Program-made: the position numbers and the translations under genes
Notes under the pieces: generated by a model
Databases searched by the model: none
What the model was told of the DNA's origin: nothing
The model's input: the letters and a program-made list of their open reading frames with translations, nothing else
Assembly: GCF_900091595.1 (NCBI RefSeq)
Contig: NZ_FMCW01000029.1
Coordinates: 50,906-114,905, forward strand
From: Micromonospora haikouensis
GTDB lineage: Bacteria; Actinomycetota; Actinomycetes; Mycobacteriales; Micromonosporaceae
Reading direction: 5' to 3'
Length of the DNA stretch: 64,000 bases
Shown here: positions 15,944-24,166 of the stretch, piece by piece
Layout of the letters: each line of letters starts with the position of its first letter
Position numbering within the stretch: the stretch's first letter is position 1

Positions 15944-17233
15944 ATGACGACTCGCGCTACCCGGCTGAAGCGACTGATAGGGGCGGTGACGGTGGCTGCA
16001 ACGGTCGCCACCGTCGCGGCGTGCGGCTCGGGCGACTCGGGGGACGCCGCCGCGGACGGCACCGTCACGCTGGAGTTCGCCCAGTGGTGGGGTGCCGAAC
16101 TCCCGGCCGGGGACTTTGACAAGATCATCAACGACTTCACGGCGCAGAACCCGAACATCAAGATCAAGCTGCTCAGCGCGCCGTACGCCTCCACCAAGCA
16201 GCAGCTCGTCACCGCCGCGGCGTCCAAGACGCTGCCCGACGTGGTCGGCCTCGATGGAGCCTGGGTCAACGACTTCGCCAAGCAGGGCGCGATCGCCGAC
16301 ATGTCCAAGCTGATGACGGACGCGAACTACGACTCCAGCCAGCTCGCCAGCCAGATCCAGCTCGACGGCAAGACCTACATGATCCCGGTCGTCAACTTCG
16401 TCTACCCGCTCTTCGTCAACAAGGACCTGTTGACCAAGGCCGGCGTCGCGGACGTGCCCGCCACGCGCAGCGAGTTCCTCGACGCGGCGAAGAAGATCAG
16501 CGCCACCGGCGACAACGCCAAGGGCTGGGCGCTCCCGCTCGACACCGCCGTGCCCAACGGCATCCAGAACGACGTCATGTCCTGGCTGTGGGCCTCGGGC
16601 GGCAGCATGCTGACCGACGGCAAGCCGAACCTGACCAGCCCCCAGGTCAAGAGCACCGTCGAGTTCGTCAAGAGCCTCAACGACGCCGGCGTCATCGCCC
16701 CCGGCTCCCTCACCATGAAGGAGCAGGACAAGGTCGAGAAGTTCACCAACGGCCAGGTCGGCATGATGATCGACTCGCTCGCGCACATCAACCTGATCAA
16801 GAAGAACAAGCCGGACCTGAACTTCGAGGTGGCGGCCCTGCCGGCCGAGGACGGCTACACCGGCAAACGCGGCATCCCGTACGCGTCGTGGGGCATCGGC
16901 ATCTCCAACTCCACCAAGCACAAGGCCGAGGCGTTCAAGTTCGTCTCCTACCTGATGAGCCAGGAGACCAACGCGAAGCTGAGCACCATCGCCAACGGCT
17001 TCCCCGGCAACAAGAACGCCGAGCCCGACTTCAGCAACAGCGACCCGCTGTTCAAGTCGGCCTTCGACATCTACAAGCAGGGCTACCCGGCCAACGAGTT
17101 CGTCGGCCTGCCCAAGGCCGAGGACCTCATGCGCAGCTTCGACGAGCAGCTCCAGCTCGTGCTGACCGGCAAGCAGAGCGTCGACGACGCCCTGAGCAAG
17201 TCGCAGGAGTCCTGGACCTCGGTGATCGGTTAG
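15944..17233 (+). CDS. Sugar ABC transporter substrate-binding lipoprotein
   Basis: 429 residues. The lipoprotein signal ends at the lipobox VAAC (Cys27). The mature protein is a family-1 extracellular solute-binding protein (FAQWWGAELPAGDF; LPDVVGLDGAWVNDF; GKRGIPYASWGIGIS). Anchored outside the membrane, it delivers a sugar to the two permeases downstream. ATG 15944 follows GAAGGAG. A strong hairpin follows the stop and may hold its expression above that of the permeases. Confidence 0.92.
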   Translation: MTTRATRLKRLIGAVTVAATVATVAACGSGDSGDAAADGTVTLEFAQWWGAELPAGDFDKIINDFTAQNPNIKIKLLSAPYASTKQQLVTAAASKTLPDVVGLDGAWVNDFAKQGAIADMSKLMTDANYDSSQLASQIQLDGKTYMIPVVNFVYPLFVNKDLLTKAGVADVPATRSEFLDAAKKISATGDNAKGWALPLDTAVPNGIQNDVMSWLWASGGSMLTDGKPNLTSPQVKSTVEFVKSLNDAGVIAPGSLTMKEQDKVEKFTNGQVGMMIDSLAHINLIKKNKPDLNFEVAALPAEDGYTGKRGIPYASWGIGISNSTKHKAEAFKFVSYLMSQETNAKLSTIANGFPGNKNAEPDFSNSDPLFKSAFDIYKQGYPANEFVGLPKAEDLMRSFDEQLQLVLTGKQSVDDALSKSQESWTSVIG

Positions 17234-17239
17234 TCCACC

Positions 17240-17273
17240 CGGGCGCCGCGCCGGTCCACCGGCGCGGCGCCCG
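17240..17273 (+). other. Intercistronic hairpin between binding protein and permease genes
   Basis: A 15-bp perfect stem (CGGGCGCCGCGCCGG) with loop TCCA, between the lipoprotein stop and the permease ribosome site. It may be a partial terminator or an mRNA 3' stabiliser giving excess binding protein. Confidence 0.65.
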
Positions 17274-17288
17274 ACCAAGGAGACAGCG

Positions 17289-18245
17289 ATGACATCCGCG
17301 CACGTCGAGCCCGTGACCGCGCCGCAGGGCGCGCCGCCGGCCGAGCGGGCCACCCCCGGCCGGGCCCGCGCCAACCCGGCCCGGCGCCTGATCCCGTACG
17401 CCTACCTGTCCCCCACGATCGTGCTGGTCGTGGTCCTGATGATCGTCCCCATCGTCATGGTGGTCGGCTACTCGTTCCGGGACAACGTGATCGTCCAGGA
17501 GAACCCGGTGTTCGTCGGGTTCGCCAACTACGCCAAGGTCCTCACCGACCTGGACTTCCTGGCCGCGCTGAAGAACACCGCCGTCTTCATCTCGGTCAGC
17601 ACCGTCGCCCACCTGGTCCTCGGCCTCGCCTTCGCGATGATGCTCAACACGCAGTTGCTGAGCGGGGTCACCAAGGCGATCTTCCGGATCGTCTACATCC
17701 TGCCCTGGCTGTTCACGATCGCGGTGATCGCCGTCATCTGGCGGCTGCTGCTCGACCCGGCCGGCGTGGTCAACTACGTGCTGCAGACGCTCGGCCTCGT
17801 GCAGGAGGGCGTGAATTGGCTCGGCGACCCGGGCACCGCGCTCTGGGCGGTCACGTTCGCCAACATCTGGTCCGGCTACCCGTTCTTCATGATCAGCCTG
17901 CTCGCCGCGTTGCAGGGCATCTCCGCCGACCTCTACGAGGCCGCCGCCGTGGACGGGGCCGGCCCGCTGCGGCGGTTCCTCAACGTGACGCTGCCGCAGC
18001 TGCGGCCGGTGATCGTCAGCATGGCGGTGCTCGACCTGATCTGGACGTCCCAGCAGTTCGCGCTGATCTGGATGATGACCGGCGGCGGTCCGCTGAACAC
18101 CACCGAGATGCTCAGCACCTACACCTACAAGCAGGCCTTCAGCGAGTACGAGTTCGCGAGCGCCTCGGCCGCCGCCGTGATCGTGCTGCTGCTGACGATG
18201 GTCCTGGCCTTCTTCTACGTACGCCAGCAGCAAAGGGAGCGGTGA
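17289..18245 (+). CDS. Sugar ABC transporter permease 1
   Basis: 318 residues with a cytoplasmic Pro/Ala-rich start and six membrane helices. The EAA loop YEAAAVDGAGPLRRF (about 218-232) docks the ATPase. It is MalF-like. ATG 17289 follows AAGGAGACAG. It is followed after one base by permease 2. Confidence 0.92.
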   Translation: MTSAHVEPVTAPQGAPPAERATPGRARANPARRLIPYAYLSPTIVLVVVLMIVPIVMVVGYSFRDNVIVQENPVFVGFANYAKVLTDLDFLAALKNTAVFISVSTVAHLVLGLAFAMMLNTQLLSGVTKAIFRIVYILPWLFTIAVIAVIWRLLLDPAGVVNYVLQTLGLVQEGVNWLGDPGTALWAVTFANIWSGYPFFMISLLAALQGISADLYEAAAVDGAGPLRRFLNVTLPQLRPVIVSMAVLDLIWTSQQFALIWMMTGGGPLNTTEMLSTYTYKQAFSEYEFASASAAAVIVLLLTMVLAFFYVRQQQRER

Positions 18246-18246
18246 G

Positions 18247-19089
18247 ATGGCAGGCGTCAAGCGGCGGCACACCCTCGCGAAGGCCGGCGTCGTCACGGGG
18301 CTCGTCCTCGGCGGGCTGTTCGCCGCCCTGCCGGTGCTGTGGATGCTCTCCACCTCCTTCAAGAGCAACGGGGAGGTCTTCCAGAACCCGCCGCAGTTGA
18401 TCACCGAGGGCTTCTCGTTCGACGCGTACCGGGAGATCCTGGGCAACGGCGAGCAGCTGCGGTTCTTCCTCAACAGCTACATCGTCGCCGGTGCGGTGAC
18501 CGTCCTGACGCTGCTGGTGGCCGTCCTGGCGGGGTTCGCGTTCAGCCGCTTCACGTTCCCGTTCCAGCGGACCATCAACGCCGTGATCGTCAGCGTCCAG
18601 GCGGTGCCGCCGATCACGCTGGTCATCCCCTACTTCGGGCTCGTCGTCGCGCTCGGCCTCTACAACACCTACGCCGGGCTGATCCTCACCCACATGGTGT
18701 TCACCCTGCCGTACGCGATCATCATGACCACCGCGTACCTGAACACCCTGCCCAAGGAGCTGGACGAGTCGGTCAAGGTCGACGGCGGCACCGGCTGGAC
18801 GGCGCTGTGGCGCATCCTCGTGCCGATCTCGGTGCCCGGCCTCATCGCGGTCGGGGTCTACACGTTCATGATCTCGTGGAACGAGTACCTGTTCGCGCTG
18901 ACGCTGACCCGCACCAACGACATGCGCACGGTGCCGATCGGCATCCAGATGCTCATGGGCCAGCACTCGTACGAGTGGAACCAGATGATGGCGATGAGCA
19001 TCCTCGGCTCCATCCCGGTCCTCGTGCTCTTCCTCCTCTTCCAACGGCGCTTCATCGGCGGGCTCACCGCCGGCGCCGTGAAGGCCTGA
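18247..19089 (+). CDS. Sugar ABC transporter permease 2
   Basis: 280 residues, six helices, MalG-like, with the EAA-type loop LDESVKVDGGTGWTAL (about 177-192). No ATP-binding subunit is encoded in this operon, so a shared MsiK-type ATPase elsewhere is needed, as is usual in actinobacteria. Confidence 0.92.
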   Translation: MAGVKRRHTLAKAGVVTGLVLGGLFAALPVLWMLSTSFKSNGEVFQNPPQLITEGFSFDAYREILGNGEQLRFFLNSYIVAGAVTVLTLLVAVLAGFAFSRFTFPFQRTINAVIVSVQAVPPITLVIPYFGLVVALGLYNTYAGLILTHMVFTLPYAIIMTTAYLNTLPKELDESVKVDGGTGWTALWRILVPISVPGLIAVGVYTFMISWNEYLFALTLTRTNDMRTVPIGIQMLMGQHSYEWNQMMAMSILGSIPVLVLFLLFQRRFIGGLTAGAVKA

Positions 19090-19121
19090 CCACACCCTCT
19101 GCACTAAGGAGTAACACCGAC

Positions 19122-19985
19122 ATGCTGACGACCGGCAAGGCGATCCTGGACGTCGCCAACGAGCACAGCTTCGCCGTGCCCGCGTTCAACATCAGCGACT
19201 GGGCCATGTTCCGGGGCATCGTGGAGATCAGCGAGGAGAAGAACGCTCCCCTGATCGTCGGGATCCACCCGGACGAGGTGCGGCACATCGGCCGCGAGAT
19301 GATCACCGGCATCATCGAGCGCGCGCACAGCTCGACCGTCCCGATCGCGATCCACTGGGACCACGGCGCGACCTACGAGCAGATGCTCCAGGCGTTCCAG
19401 TACGGCTTCACGTCCGTGATGATCGACGGCTCGCTGAAGCCGTTCGACGAGAACCTCGCCATCACCAAGAAGGTCACCGACTCCGCGCACGTCCTGGGCG
19501 TGTCGGTGGAGGGCGAGCTGGGCACGATCGGCGGCAACGACAGCTACGCCGAGGCCGGCGCGGCCGAGATCATCTACACCGACCCGGACGACGCGGTCAC
19601 CTTCGTGAAGACCACGGGCGTCGACAGCCTCGCCATCGCGATCGGCACCTTCCACGGCTTCTACCCGGCGCACCTCAAGCCGGAGCTGAAGCTCGACCTG
19701 CTCAAGGAGATCAAGAGCCGGGTGGGGATCCCGCTGGTGCTGCACGGCGGCTCCGGCAACCCGGACGACGAGATCCGCGAGGCCGCCCGGATCGGCATCA
19801 ACAAGATCAACATCTCGACGGACATCAAGGTCGCCTACCACGACAAGATGCGCGAGGTGCTGGGCAGCGACTCGAAGGTGCGCGAGCCCAACGCCATCCA
19901 GCCCGCCTGCCTCGACGTCATGAAGGAGGTCGCCGCGCACAAGATCGACCTGTTCGGCGCCACCGGCAAGGGCTCGCTCTACTGA
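19122..19985 (+). CDS. Class II fructose/tagatose-bisphosphate aldolase family protein
   Basis: 287 residues. Metal and catalytic motifs of class II aldolases are intact: AIHWDHGATYEQ, GTFHGFYP and VLHGGSGNPDDEI, plus the phosphate-binding INISTDIK. It is closest in style to ketose-bisphosphate aldolases of the GatY/KbaY type. It cleaves a ketose 1,6-bisphosphate to DHAP and glyceraldehyde 3-phosphate. ATG 19122 follows AAGGAG. It sits between the permeases and a kinase, giving a compact import-phosphorylate-cleave pathway. Confidence 0.9.
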   Translation: MLTTGKAILDVANEHSFAVPAFNISDWAMFRGIVEISEEKNAPLIVGIHPDEVRHIGREMITGIIERAHSSTVPIAIHWDHGATYEQMLQAFQYGFTSVMIDGSLKPFDENLAITKKVTDSAHVLGVSVEGELGTIGGNDSYAEAGAAEIIYTDPDDAVTFVKTTGVDSLAIAIGTFHGFYPAHLKPELKLDLLKEIKSRVGIPLVLHGGSGNPDDEIREAARIGINKINISTDIKVAYHDKMREVLGSDSKVREPNAIQPACLDVMKEVAAHKIDLFGATGKGSLY

Positions 19986-19986
19986 C

Positions 19987-21192
19987 ATGGCCGACGCCTC
20001 CCGGGTGGTCCTCGGCCTCGGCGGCTGCGTCGACCAGGAGCTGACGCTCACCGCCGACGTCCTGGAACGGCTGGTCACCGACTACGGCATCGCCGCCGCC
20101 GAACTGGCGGCACCGCCCAGCGCGGTGCACGGCGAGCGGGACCTCGTGGTGTCCATCCTCGGCTACGTGGCCCGGGGCCGGGGCGGCGAGCACTTCGTCG
20201 CCGCCGCCCCGGCCCTGGAGACCTTCGCCGGCCGGTTCCCGCACCGCACGACCCTGGGCGGCACCTCCGTGCGGGCCGGGATCCTGCTCAGCCGGCTGGA
20301 CGTGCCGTCGACGCTGCACCTGGTCAGCGTCAACGACACCGTCCGTCGGCTGCTGCCGGCCGGCACCGCGTACGTCTCCAGCGGCGTCGCGGACACCTAC
20401 CATCCCCACCTGATCGTCCAATATCACCAGGGCCTGCGGATCCGGGCCGGCGACATCGACGTCACCGCGCCGTTCCCCAACCGGCTGATCTACGTCAACG
20501 ACCCGGCCAACAGCGCGCTGCTGCTCACCGGCGACCTCGGCGACCGGCTCGGCCACGCCGACGTCTTCCTGATCTCCGGCTTCAACGCCATGCGCGACGC
20601 GACCGAACTCGACCGGCGGCTCGCCGAGCTGCGCGCCCACATGCGGCGGCTGCCGCCTGCGGCGGTGACCTACTTCGAGGACGCCGCCTACCACGAGCCC
20701 GGCTTCAGCCGCCGGGTCCGCGACGCGCTGCTCGACGCGATCGACGTGTACGGGCTCAACGAGGACGAGCTGCAGTCCTACCTCGGACGCCCGGTGGACC
20801 TGCTCTCTGCCGACGAGGTCGCCGACGCGCTCACCGCCGTGCACGCCCTCGTCCCCGCCCCGACGCTGGTGCTGCACACGAAGTACTGGGCGGCGGCCCT
20901 CGGCGCGAACGCCCGGCGCTACGCCGACGCCCTCGACACCGGCACCCTGCTGGCCGCGACCCGCTACGCCCACGGCGACGACTTCACCGACGCCGACGTC
21001 GACCGGCTGCGCCGGCAGCCCCGCCGGCCCGAGTCCGTCGCCTTCGCCGCCGCGCTGCACGAGCGGCTCGGCGACCGGGTCCACTGCGTCCCCGGGTTCG
21101 CCCTCGACGTCGCCAGCCCCACCACCATCGGCCTGGGCGACACCTTCGTCGGCGGCTTCCTCGCCGCGCTCGTCCGCCAGGAGGAACGATGA
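19987..21192 (+). CDS. ADP-dependent phosphofructokinase/glucokinase family sugar kinase
   Basis: 401 residues, the length of ADP-dependent PFK/GK proteins. The ribokinase-fold C-terminal signature TTIGLGDTFVGG supplies the catalytic Asp in GxGD. Upstream are LGGTSVRAG and VYGLNEDEL (the NxxE-type metal motif). The likely step is phosphorylation of a hexose 6-phosphate feeding the adjacent aldolase; ADP as donor is inferred from family only. The start lies one base after the aldolase stop, and the stop overlaps the next ATG (ATGA). Confidence 0.82.
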   Translation: MADASRVVLGLGGCVDQELTLTADVLERLVTDYGIAAAELAAPPSAVHGERDLVVSILGYVARGRGGEHFVAAAPALETFAGRFPHRTTLGGTSVRAGILLSRLDVPSTLHLVSVNDTVRRLLPAGTAYVSSGVADTYHPHLIVQYHQGLRIRAGDIDVTAPFPNRLIYVNDPANSALLLTGDLGDRLGHADVFLISGFNAMRDATELDRRLAELRAHMRRLPPAAVTYFEDAAYHEPGFSRRVRDALLDAIDVYGLNEDELQSYLGRPVDLLSADEVADALTAVHALVPAPTLVLHTKYWAAALGANARRYADALDTGTLLAATRYAHGDDFTDADVDRLRRQPRRPESVAFAAALHERLGDRVHCVPGFALDVASPTTIGLGDTFVGGFLAALVRQEER

Positions 21193-22151
21193 CCATCGAG
21201 GCGCTGCCCGCCAACCAGCCCGAGACGTTCTACCGGGGGGACGGCCGGATCGCGCGGTTCCGCGACGCGCCGGCGCTGCCCGACCGCCCCGAGGACTGGG
21301 TGGGCTCGGTGACCAGCCGGTTCGGGCTCGCCCCGGCCGGGCTGTCCACCCTGCCCGACGGGCGGGTGCTCGCCGAGGCCGTCGCCGCCGACCCGCACTG
21401 GTGGCTCGGCCCACGCCGCGCCGACACCGGCGTGCTGGTGAAGCTGCTCGACGCCGGCCAGCGGCTGCCGCTGCACGTGCACCCCGACCGCCGCTTCGCC
21501 ACCGCGCACCTCGCCTCCCCGTACGGGAAGACCGAGGCCTGGGTGATCGTCTCCGCGCGCCCCGACGCGTACGTCCATCTGGGTTTCGCCCGCGACGTCG
21601 CCGCCGACGAGCTGGCCGGCTGGGTCGCCGGCCAGCAGGTCGACCGGATGCTCGCCGCCACCAACCGGATCCCGGTTGCGGCCGGCGACGCGATCCTCTG
21701 CCCGGCCGGGCTGCCGCACGCGATCGGCGACGGCATCCTGCTGGTCGAGGTCCAGGAGCCGACCGACTACTCGGTGCTGCTGGAATACGCGGGCTTCGGC
21801 CTGACCGAGGGGCACCTCGGCCTCGGCTACGACCTGGCCCTGAGCTGCGTCGACCGGGGCGCGTGGACGCCTGCGCGCCTCGCCGGGCTGCGGGGCGACG
21901 GGGCGCGGCTGCTGCCCCAGGCCGCCGACGAGTTCTTCGCCGCCCACCGGGTGCGCGGCGGCGACCGCCTGGCGCAGGGCTTCGCCGTCCTGGTCGTGGT
22001 GGCGGGCGCGGGGCGGCTCACCGGCGAACGCGACCACGTGCCGGTACGCCGGGGGGACACGCTGCTGGTCCCGTACGCCGCCGGCCCGCTGCGCCTCGAC
22101 GGCGCGGTCGAGGCGATCCGCCTGTCGGCGGCCGGCCACGGCGACGCCTGA
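21189..22151 (+). CDS. Class I mannose-6-phosphate isomerase-like cupin protein
   Basis: 320 residues. The zinc-site signature LPLHVHPDRRFATAHL and YGKTEAWVI match class I phosphomannose isomerases, as does CPAGLPHAIGDGILLVEVQEP. It interconverts aldose and ketose 6-phosphates; in this operon it would make the ketose phosphate for the kinase. Translationally coupled to the kinase by ATGA. It is the last gene before the Y RNA promoter. Confidence 0.87.
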   Translation: MTIEALPANQPETFYRGDGRIARFRDAPALPDRPEDWVGSVTSRFGLAPAGLSTLPDGRVLAEAVAADPHWWLGPRRADTGVLVKLLDAGQRLPLHVHPDRRFATAHLASPYGKTEAWVIVSARPDAYVHLGFARDVAADELAGWVAGQQVDRMLAATNRIPVAAGDAILCPAGLPHAIGDGILLVEVQEPTDYSVLLEYAGFGLTEGHLGLGYDLALSCVDRGAWTPARLAGLRGDGARLLPQAADEFFAAHRVRGGDRLAQGFAVLVVVAGAGRLTGERDHVPVRRGDTLLVPYAAGPLRLDGAVEAIRLSAAGHGDA

Positions 22152-22157
22152 ACCCGT

Positions 22158-22186
22158 TTGCCGGCCCCACCGGGCTCCCCTACTCT
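22158..22186 (+). promoter_or_regulatory. Promoter of the Y RNA-rsr locus
   Basis: TTGCCG (22158-22163), a 17-bp spacer, TACTCT (22181-22186). The predicted start 6-7 nt downstream is 22192-22193, exactly the first base of the terminal stem of Y RNA 1. Confidence 0.6.
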
Positions 22187-22192
22187 TTCCCT

Positions 22193-22352
22193 CGGCACCT
22201 CCCGGTGCGCAGGCAACGGCTACTTCCGCTTCCAACGGGGAGACGCGGGTTCGAATCCCGCCACCGCCTCTCGGCGGTGTCGACCAGCGGCCCAGGTCAC
22301 CTTGGCCCGCGAGGGCCGGTCGCCGTCGCCGCTCTGATCTCGGGAGGCGTCG
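22193..22352 (+). ncRNA. Bacterial Y RNA 1 (YrlA-like) with tRNA-like module
   Basis: Terminal stem: 22193-22204 pairs with 22341-22352 (core CCTCCCG/CGGGAGG). The 5' strand continues into CCCGGTGCGCAGGCAACGG, repeated exactly in Y RNA 2. The interior is a tRNA mimic in permuted order: T arm GCGGGTTCGAATCCCGC (22245-22261), 3' acceptor strand CACCGCC, loop TCTC, 5' acceptor strand GGCGGTG (22273-22279), D arm GACC/GGTC with a 9-nt GG-containing loop (22282-22298), then GGCCC-GCGA-GGGCC (22304-22317), a GNRA-capped hairpin in the anticodon-arm position. This matches known YrlA RNAs, which bind Rsr (Ro60) and carry a closed tRNA-like domain. Confidence 0.85.
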
Positions 22353-22353
22353 T

Positions 22354-22505
22354 CACGCCGCACACCCGGTGCGCAGGCAACGGTTACTTCTCGGATCCGC
22401 GGGTTGGGGGTTCGAGTCCCCCGCACGCCCCGGCGTGCTAGCTCAACCGGACAGAGCAGCGGACACAAGTCCGTCGCCGACTGACGATCTCGGGTGTGCG
22501 GTGTG
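22354..22505 (+). ncRNA. Bacterial Y RNA 2 (YrlA-like) with tRNA-like module
   Basis: Terminal stem of 15 bp with one G-U: 22354-22368 with 22491-22505 (core CCGCACACCCG/CGGGTGTGCGG). It shares CCCGGTGCGCAGGCAACGG, then YTACTTC, and GATCTCGGG on the 3' strand with Y RNA 1. Permuted tRNA mimic: T arm GGGGGTTCGAGTCCCCC (22406-22422), GCACGC-CCCG-GCGTGC closed acceptor (22423-22438), D arm GCTC/GAGC with loop AACCGGACA (22441-22457), and CGGAC-ACAA-GTCCG (22460-22473) in the anticodon-arm place. Only one base separates it from Y RNA 1, so one precursor processed to two RNAs is likely. Confidence 0.87.
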
Positions 22506-22543
22506 CCGGTGTCTCCCCGCCTTCGACCGACACGGGGGACGCG

Positions 22544-24094
22544 ATGGCCAGGTTCAACCTCAAGCTGCCCCGGCACCGGCCCGGGGCCGACCGCCCGGCC
22601 GCCGAGGCCATGACCGCCGAGGGCGCACCGGGGTTCCTGCGCGGGCAGCGGGCCGAGCTGTTCCTGCTCGCGGTGTCCAACATGGTCGGCACCGACACCT
22701 TCTACGAGGCCGCCGCCGACCGGGACGCCCGGTTCCGTGAGCTGGTGGCCGCCGCCGCGGTCGCCGACCCCGACTGGTTCGCGCGATTCGTGCCGTGGCT
22801 GCGCACCGGGGCGCTGCTGCGGTCGGCGTCCGTGGTGGCCGCGCTGGAGGGCTCCCGGGCGCAGGTCGCGGCCGGGGTGCCCGGCTCCCGGGCGGTCGTG
22901 GGGGCGGCGTTGCAGCGCGCCGACGAGCCGGGCGAGGCGCTGGCGTACTGGCTGGGCCGCCACGGCCGGGCCCTGCCGAAGCCGGTCAAGCGGGGCGTCG
23001 CCGACGCCGTCGTGCGGCTCTACCACGAGCGCAGCCTGCTCAGGTACGACTCCGACGGCGACGCCGTGCGGTTCGGCGACGTCATCGAGCTGACCCACCC
23101 GGTAGCGCGGGACGCGCGGCAGGGCGACCTGTTCCGGCACGCCCTCGACCGGCGACACAAGCGCGACAACCCACTGCCGGAGTCGCTGACCGTGCTGGCG
23201 GCCCGGGCCGAGCTGATGGCCCTGCCCGTGCAGCGGCGGCGGGAGGTCACCGACCCGGCGGTGCTCGGCGCGGCCGGCATGAGCTGGGAGGCGCTCGCCG
23301 GCTGGCGGCAGGCCCCCATGGACGCCGCCGCCTGGGAGGCGATCATCCCGACCATGGGCTACCTGGCACTGCTGCGCAACCTGCGCAACTTCGACCGGGC
23401 CGGCGTCGGCGACGCCGTCGCCGAGGCGGTGGCGGCGAAGCTGACCGACCCGGGCGAGATCGCGCGCTCGCGCGTGCTGCCGATGCGCTTCCTGTCGGCC
23501 CACAACGCCGCGCCGAGCCTGCGGTGGGCGTACCCGCTGGAGCGGGCGTTGCAGCAGGCGCTGGCGAACGTGCCCGCCCTGGACGGCCGCACCCTGATCC
23601 TGATCGACACGTCGGGGTCGATGAACAGCACGTTCAGCCGGGACGGCACGCTGCGCTGCTGGGACGCGGCCACCGTGTTCGGTCTCGCGCTGGCCGCCCG
23701 CGCCCGGGACGCGACGGTGGTGTCGTTCTCCCACGCCAGCCGGGTGTTCCCGGCCGTGGCGGGCGAGTCGGTGCTGGCGGCGGTGCGCCGGTTCCGCGAG
23801 GGCGGCTACTTCTACGGCGGCGGCACCCAGACCGAGCAGGCCATCCGGCGGCACTACGCCGGGCACGACCGGGTGGTCGTCCTCACCGACGAGCAGGCGC
23901 ACTGGCACGACGCCCCCGATGTCGCGGCCGCGGTGCCGGCCCACGTGCCGACGTACACCTGGAACCTGGTCGGCTACCGGGTCGGGCACGCGCCGACGGT
24001 CGGCAACCGGCACACGTTCGGCGGCCTGTCCGACGCCGCGTTCGCGATGATCCCCCTCGTCGAGGCCGGGTCCCGCGACCGGTGGCCGTTCTGA
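22544..24094 (+). CDS. rsr: TROVE-domain Ro60 ortholog (Rsr)
   Basis: 516 residues. The N-terminal TROVE HEAT-repeat ring (about 1-340; FLLAVSNMVGTDTFYE, LPKPVKRGVADAV) binds Y RNA and misfolded RNA ends. The C-terminal vWA domain (about 345-516) has the MIDAS DTSGSMNS and VVLTDEQAHWHD. Known orthologs act with PNPase in rRNA maturation, RNA decay and stress survival, and the Y RNA gates access. ATG 22544 with GGGGGA upstream is preferred; earlier in-frame starts fall inside Y RNA 2. Both Y RNAs lie directly upstream on the same strand. Confidence 0.93.
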   Translation: MARFNLKLPRHRPGADRPAAEAMTAEGAPGFLRGQRAELFLLAVSNMVGTDTFYEAAADRDARFRELVAAAAVADPDWFARFVPWLRTGALLRSASVVAALEGSRAQVAAGVPGSRAVVGAALQRADEPGEALAYWLGRHGRALPKPVKRGVADAVVRLYHERSLLRYDSDGDAVRFGDVIELTHPVARDARQGDLFRHALDRRHKRDNPLPESLTVLAARAELMALPVQRRREVTDPAVLGAAGMSWEALAGWRQAPMDAAAWEAIIPTMGYLALLRNLRNFDRAGVGDAVAEAVAAKLTDPGEIARSRVLPMRFLSAHNAAPSLRWAYPLERALQQALANVPALDGRTLILIDTSGSMNSTFSRDGTLRCWDAATVFGLALAARARDATVVSFSHASRVFPAVAGESVLAAVRRFREGGYFYGGGTQTEQAIRRHYAGHDRVVVLTDEQAHWHDAPDVAAAVPAHVPTYTWNLVGYRVGHAPTVGNRHTFGGLSDAAFAMIPLVEAGSRDRWPF

Positions 24095-24111
24095 GCGGCG
24101 CGAAACGAGGG

Positions 24112-24149
24112 CGGGCCCCGGTCGATCGTCAGCGATCGACCGGGGCCCG
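24112..24149. terminator. Bidirectional hairpin terminator
   Basis: A 17-bp perfect stem (arm CGGGCCCCGGTCGATCG) with loop TCAG, between convergent rsr (ends 24094) and katG (ends 24167). Confidence 0.88.
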
Positions 24150-24166
24150 TCGGTTGGAGCGGCGGA

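Noticed and set aside
22200..22473. One or two tRNA genes (clear T arms and a D arm)
   Set aside because: Arm order is permuted, acceptor strands are joined by a short loop, and no 7-nt anticodon loop or free 3' acceptor exists. Adjacent rsr and terminal stems fit Y RNAs.
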